The position numbers and the translations under genes are program-made. Of a stretch of DNA of 64,000 nt, positions 60,970-64,000 are shown piece after piece. Source of the stretch: Frondihabitans peucedani (lineage in GTDB: Bacteria; Actinomycetota; Actinomycetes; Actinomycetales; Microbacteriaceae); contig NZ_BAABAU010000001.1 of NCBI RefSeq assembly GCF_039537585.1, positions 124,001 through 188,000 of the forward strand, read 5' to 3'. Positions within the stretch are counted from its first letter, which is position 1, and each line of letters begins with the position of its first letter. The notes beneath the pieces are model-generated. The model saw only the letters and a program-made list of their open reading frames with translations. It did not search any database and was not told the DNA's origin.

Positions 60970-60987
60970 GCATGTGACTGATGTGAC
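60970..60987 (-). promoter_or_regulatory. MtrA-like direct-repeat box
   Basis: Two adjacent 9-mers GTCACATCA and GTCACATGC on the minus strand, centred at about -35 relative to the LysM -10. Known MtrA sites are direct repeats of GTCACA-type 9-mers, and MtrA activates cell-wall hydrolase genes, so this is a plausible activation site. Could also serve the divergent gene at 61047. Confidence 0.55.
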
Positions 60988-61046
60988 TCTCACCCCAGAG
61001 CGGGGGAGGGTGACAGGCGCCGGTGAGTCCGTGGCACAGTTGACCC

Positions 61047-61403
61047 GTGACTGATCTCTCCACGCGTCCCTGGTTCCCGACCACGACCTGGCTCACGCTC
61101 CCCGACGTCGCCGAGAGGCTCGGCACGACGGCCAGCCGCGTGCGCCGCCTCCTCGACGAGCACGTCCTCGTGGCGGCGCGGGTCGACGACGTCCGGAAGG
61201 TCCCCGAGGTCTTCCTCGTCGACGGCGAGCCCCTGCACGAGCTCCGGGGCACGCTGACGGTGCTGCACGACAACGCCTTCGACGACGACGAGGCGCTCGA
61301 CTGGCTCCTGTCCGACGAGGAGTCGCTCGGCACGAGCCCCGTCCAGGCCCTCCTCGCCGGCCGCAAGGCCGAGGTCAGGCGCGTCGCGCAGTCGCTGCTC
61401 TGA
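61047..61403 (+). CDS. Rv2175c-family DNA-binding protein
   Basis: A 118-residue protein of the Rv2175c family: an N-terminal helix-turn-helix-like region (TTWLTLPDVAERLGTTASRVRRLLDEHVLVAARVDDVRKVPEVFLVDGEPLHELRGTLTVL) and the C-terminal FDDDEALDWLLSDEESLGTSPVQALLAGRKAEVRRVAQSLL. The mycobacterial homologue binds DNA and is phosphorylated by PknL, whose gene lies close by in both genomes. GTG start. Regulatory targets unknown. Confidence 0.92.
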   Translation: MTDLSTRPWFPTTTWLTLPDVAERLGTTASRVRRLLDEHVLVAARVDDVRKVPEVFLVDGEPLHELRGTLTVLHDNAFDDDEALDWLLSDEESLGTSPVQALLAGRKAEVRRVAQSLL

Positions 61404-61445
61404 GCCTCTCGAAGCTGAGCCTCTCGAATCCGAGCTGCTCGAATC
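61401..61445. repeat. Three 15-bp tandem repeats between convergent genes
   Basis: Units 61401-61415, 61416-61430 and 61431-61445 share GAGC-x-x-CTCGAA; the first begins at the stop codon of the Rv2175c-like gene. The next gene ends at 61455. No strong hairpin; may serve as a weak convergent boundary. Confidence 0.75.
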
Positions 61446-61454
61446 CGAGCAGCG

Positions 61455-62576
61455 TCAGGCCGATCGCGCGGTGACCGTGTCGGCGAGCTGCGACAGCTGC
61501 GTCCGGGCGCTCTTCGCCAGCGGCGCGTTGTCGATCGCGTCCTTCGCGCGCGTCACCTGATCGGCGATCGACTCCTCGAGGGCGTCGACGGCGCCGGACT
61601 CCCGGATCGTGGCCTGCAGGATCGCGATCTGGTCGTCGTCGAGACCGGGGTCGCCCAGGAGCTCGTCGAGCAGGCGGACCGCGCTCTGCGGCAGCGACTC
61701 GCGCGCGGTCGCGATGAGCACCGTGCGCTTTCCCTCCCGCAGGTCGTCGCCCGCGGGCTTGCCGGTGACGGCCGGGTCGCCGAAGACGCCGAGCAGGTCG
61801 TCGCGAAGCTGGTAGGCGATGCCGAGGGGCAGGCCGAAGCGCCGGAGCGCGTCGAGGTGCTCGGCGGTGCCGCCGGCCATGGCCGCACCGATCGTGAGCG
61901 GAGCCTCGACGGAGTACTTGGCGGACTTGTAGACGATGACCCGCTGCGCCCTCGGCAGGAGCTCGTCGGCGGGGACGGCGCCCCAGGCGCTCTCCTCCAG
62001 GATGTCGAGGTATTGACCGGCGGTGACCTCCGTGCGCATGCGGTTGAACTCGCGTCGGGCCGCGACGGCGGCGTCGCGCGACGGCAGCGAGTCGAAGGCC
62101 TCGGAGACGAGCTCGTCGCTCCACGAGAGCAGGAGGTCGCCGAAGAGGAGCGCCGCGGAGGTGCCGAACGACCCGGCGTCGCCGAGCCAGGAGCCGTCGC
62201 GGTGGAGGCCCTCGAACCGGCGGTGCGCCGCGGGGAGCCCGCGACGGGTGTCGGAGTTGTCCATGATGTCGTCGTGCACGAGGGCCGCGGCGTGGAAGAA
62301 CTCGAGCCCCGCCGACGCGGTCAGGACGCTCGCCAGCTGGGCGCGGTCGGGACCCTCGGCGAGAGGGTCGGACGAGGCGCCGATGGCCTGCACGGACTGC
62401 CAGCCCCAGTAGCAGAACAGGGCCCGGAAGCGCTTGCCGCCCTGGAGGAGGTCGGCGGAGAACCGGGCGAACGGATCGAGGTCGGAGGCGATGCGGGCCA
62501 GATGCGGCCGCTGCCCGTCGAGGAAGGTGTCGATCCGCTCTTGAACGACGTCTACTAACCGCGTACTCTCAGCCAC
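61455..62576 (-). CDS. Polyprenyl (isoprenyl) diphosphate synthase
   Basis: A 373-residue trans-prenyltransferase. First Asp-rich motif DDIMD in AALVHDDIMDNSDTRRGLPAAHRRFEG, second DDLLGVFGD in AYQLRDDLLGVFGD, and GGKRFRALFCYWGW for substrate binding. Makes geranylgeranyl-type or longer diphosphates for menaquinone, carotenoids or wall lipid carriers; chain length cannot be set with certainty. GTG start. Corresponds in position to mycobacterial idsA2 near Rv2175c. Confidence 0.93.
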   Translation of the reverse strand: MAESTRLVDVVQERIDTFLDGQRPHLARIASDLDPFARFSADLLQGGKRFRALFCYWGWQSVQAIGASSDPLAEGPDRAQLASVLTASAGLEFFHAAALVHDDIMDNSDTRRGLPAAHRRFEGLHRDGSWLGDAGSFGTSAALLFGDLLLSWSDELVSEAFDSLPSRDAAVAARREFNRMRTEVTAGQYLDILEESAWGAVPADELLPRAQRVIVYKSAKYSVEAPLTIGAAMAGGTAEHLDALRRFGLPLGIAYQLRDDLLGVFGDPAVTGKPAGDDLREGKRTVLIATARESLPQSAVRLLDELLGDPGLDDDQIAILQATIRESGAVDALEESIADQVTRAKDAIDNAPLAKSARTQLSQLADTVTARSA

Positions 62577-62696
62577 GCCGCTAGCCTAACCACAGACCGC
62601 GGTCGTAGAATTCTGAGCATCGAGCCCGCGCGTGCGCGGGTCCGATCCGGCTCGTCACGCGAGTCAGACCACAGCCGTCCCTGAAGGGAACACAAG

Positions 62697-63098
62697 ATGC
62701 CACTTTCCGAACAGGAGCAGCGGCTGCTCGAAGAGATGGAGCGCAGCCTCTACAACAACGACTCCGACTTCGTCACCACCATGAGCTCGCGTCGAGGGCG
62801 ACCGAGCTACACCATGGTGGTCGTCGGGGTCCTGGGAGCACTCGTGGGGGTGGGCATCGTCATCGCAGGCGTCGCCTTCCGCCAGCCGCTCATCGGTGTT
62901 GCCGGCTTCGTCGTCCTGCTCGCGGGCGCGCTGTTCGCGATCGCGCCGCCCCGCCGCCGTCACGGCTCTCTCGGCGCCGCCCCGGTCCCTCCCCGTTCCT
63001 CCACCGGGTCGGACGGCCGTGCGCGCGGCAACCGCGGCTCGATGATGGACCGCCTCAACGAGCGCTGGGAACGCCGTCAGGGCGGCGACGAGCGCTGA
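62697..63098 (+). CDS. DUF3040 membrane protein
   Basis: A 133-residue protein: MPLSEQEQRLLEEMERSLYNNDSDF is the DUF3040 N-terminal helix, followed by two spans (about 38-60 and 64-83) and a basic, disordered tail. It lies upstream of mraZ in many actinobacteria. ATG preceded by GAAGGGAACACAAG. Role unknown, but its constant position suggests a link to division or wall assembly. Confidence 0.93.
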   Translation: MPLSEQEQRLLEEMERSLYNNDSDFVTTMSSRRGRPSYTMVVVGVLGALVGVGIVIAGVAFRQPLIGVAGFVVLLAGALFAIAPPRRRHGSLGAAPVPPRSSTGSDGRARGNRGSMMDRLNERWERRQGGDER

Positions 63099-63114
63099 TC
63101 CTCCCTCTCTGATC

Positions 63115-63143
63115 GGGCCGACCTCCGGGTCGGCCCTTTTTTT
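63115..63143 (+). terminator. Intrinsic terminator after DUF3040
   Basis: Perfect 9-base stem GGGCCGACC/GGTCGGCCC, TCCG loop, then seven T. The clearest Rho-independent terminator in the window. Confidence 0.95.
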
Positions 63144-63191
63144 GTGCCCTCGACCTGCCGGGGGCGCACGAAGTCCTCCCTTTTCCTCCAC

Positions 63192-63223
63192 CCCCGTTCT
63201 TCCCCGAGAAGGCGGGGTTTTTT
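63192..63223 (+). terminator. Second tandem terminator before mraZ
   Basis: Stem CCCCG plus TTCT pairing AGAA plus CGGGG with a two-base GG bulge and a six-base loop, followed by six T. Stands about 50 bases after the first one and insulates the mraZ promoter. Confidence 0.75.
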
Positions 63224-63265
63224 CATGCCCCGGCACCCCCTTTTCGGGGCGGGGACTCGCTTGAG

Positions 63266-63290
63266 TGGCGTGCGGTGGAGTAAAGTGGAG
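63266..63290 (+). promoter_or_regulatory. MraZ-box repeats
   Basis: TGGCG, TGGAG and TGGAG start at 63266, 63276 and 63286, exactly 10 bases apart, upstream of mraZ. MraZ is known to bind TGG-type repeats with this helical spacing and to repress its own operon. Further TGGG elements follow off-register. Confidence 0.7.
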
Positions 63291-63320
63291 GAAACGGTGG
63301 GCGAGTGGGGGTGAGGTGCA

Positions 63321-63752
63321 GTGTTCCTCGGTACCTACGCGCCCCGGCTCGACGAGAAAGGCCGCATCATCCTTCCTGCCAAGTACCGCGACGAGCTGGC
63401 CTCCGGCCTCGTGATGACGCGCGGGCAGGAGCGCTGCGTCTACGTCTTCAGCCAGCGCGAGTTCGAAGACCTCCACTCGCGCATCCGGCAGGCGCCCGTC
63501 ACCAGCAAGGCCTCGCGCGACTACCTCCGCCTGTTCCTCTCGGGCGCGTCCGACGAGATCCCCGACAAGCAGCACCGCGTCACGATCCCCGCGAACCTCC
63601 GCGAGTACGCGGGCCTCGGCCGCGACCTGACCGTCATCGGCGCCGGCAACCGCGCCGAGATCTGGGACACCGCCGCTTGGAACACGTACTACGCCGAGCA
63701 GGAGGCGTCCTTCGCCGACACCACGGAGGAGGTGATCCCCGGCCTCTTCTGA
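63321..63752 (+). CDS. mraZ: Transcriptional regulator MraZ
   Basis: A 143-residue MraZ with two AbrB-like swapped-hairpin units: [25 protein letters not shown] (2-27) and [45 protein letters not shown] (about 73-116). First gene of the division and cell-wall (dcw) cluster; binds DNA and autoregulates. GTG start with GAGGTG seven bases upstream. Followed by rsmH after 104 bases. Confidence 0.96.
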   Translation: MFLGTYAPRLDEKGRIILPAKYRDELASGLVMTRGQERCVYVFSQREFEDLHSRIRQAPVTSKASRDYLRLFLSGASDEIPDKQHRVTIPANLREYAGLGRDLTVIGAGNRAEIWDTAAWNTYYAEQEASFADTTEEVIPGLF

Positions 63753-63782
63753 CCTTCCGGCCCTGACTCCCAGCCGTCCACC

Positions 63783-63808
63783 CCTGGCGCACCTTCCCCG
63801 GTGCCAGG
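63783..63808. other. Small hairpin between mraZ and rsmH
   Basis: CCTGG and CACC pair with GGTG and CCAGG around TTCCCC, with a two-base CG bulge. No T-run. It may be an attenuator-like stem or chance structure in the dcw leader. Confidence 0.35.
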
Positions 63809-63856
63809 TGGGATGGATGGGGATCAGGGCCTGAAGACCACGAGAGTCCGTCCGCC

Positions 63857-64000
63857 ATGGCAGACGAGCAGATCCACACCCCCGTCCTCCTCGAGCGCAC
63901 GCTCGAGCTCCTCGCGGCGGCCATCGGCCGACCGGGAGCCGTCGTCGTCGACACCACCCTCGGCATGGGCGGCCACTCCCACGCGATGCTGTCGCGTCAC
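63857..64000 (+). CDS. rsmH: 16S rRNA m4C1402 methyltransferase RsmH, N-terminal fragment
   Basis: The first 48 residues are in the window: [24 protein letters not shown]…[25 protein letters not shown] and the S-adenosylmethionine loop [10 protein letters not shown] are typical RsmH (MraW). It methylates 16S rRNA C1402. Position after mraZ is the standard dcw order. ATG chosen as the only start giving the usual length before HTPVLL. Remainder outside the window. Confidence 0.94.
   Translation, partial: MADEQIHTPVLLERTLELLAAAIGRPGAVVVDTTLGMGGHSHAMLSRH

Noticed and set aside
60864-61046. Cyclic-di-AMP riboswitch before the LysM gene
   Set aside because: Such genes often carry one in actinobacteria, but the leader after the likely start is only about 74 bases and lacks the conserved core; DNA-level operator symmetry explains it better.

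Overview
High-GC actinobacterial chromosome (about 70% GC, many GTG/TTG starts, 4-nt ATGA/GTGA gene overlaps). The right half has a conserved core order: garA, ftsR, a ResR-type MerR gene, then parA/pyc, def, ROK glucokinase, plsC, class II DAHP synthase, a PknL-like kinase, a LysM protein, an Rv2175c-type regulator, a polyprenyl synthase, DUF3040, mraZ and rsmH. Part of this (plsC through rsmH) matches the gene order around Rv2182c-Rv2165c in Mycobacterium. The short, host-poor gene contents and architectures suggest Microbacteriaceae; the genus cannot be named from sequence alone.

Layout. 1-6930: a five-gene, fully overlapping operon (permease, two DUF1989 proteins, 'urea carboxylase', allophanate hydrolase), probably for guanidine nitrogen assimilation. 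7.1-21 kb: single genes and divergent regulator/target pairs (DHFR-like, quinone reductase, MFS/LysR, purine permease, SDR/MerR, DipZ plus SDR/XRE, PEBP-like protein, DUF559 nuclease-like protein). 21.1-32.5 kb: hexuronate (glucuronate) catabolism, with an eight-gene operon (ABC importer without ATPase, two TIM-barrel proteins, Gfo/Idh dehydrogenase, fructuronate reductase-like enzyme, mannonate dehydratase) divergent from lacI-uxaC over one 74-bp nested palindrome. 32.6-43 kb: membrane proteins, three aldo/keto reductases, MFS pump, J-domain and NUDIX proteins. 43-46.9 kb: HtrA-type protease, garA, ftsR, MerR. 46.97-47.76 kb: a hairpin repeat array, the only gene-free stretch above 300 bases. 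47.8-64 kb: core metabolism and cell wall/division genes, ending at the start of the dcw cluster.

How they work together. The permease, carboxylase, DUF1989 pair and allophanate hydrolase can import and break down guanidine/urea-type compounds to ammonia and CO2. In the sugar-acid locus, UxaC makes fructuronate, the mannitol-dehydrogenase-family enzyme reduces it to mannonate, and ManD dehydrates that to 2-keto-3-deoxygluconate; the kinase and aldolase must be elsewhere. PknL-like kinase, GarA and the Rv2175c-like protein belong to a phosphorylation network linking wall state, nitrogen/carbon flux and division.

The most unusual signals are: (i) an octamer, GCAGGATC, read about 62 times by eye on the two strands (roughly 25 times expectation), including in-frame uses that force rare codons; (ii) a 786-bp array of two alternating long-hairpin families arranged as a ~394-bp tandem duplication; (iii) a DUF559 gene bracketed by two related long hairpins; (iv) several very long or perfectly symmetrical palindromes at promoters and between convergent genes.
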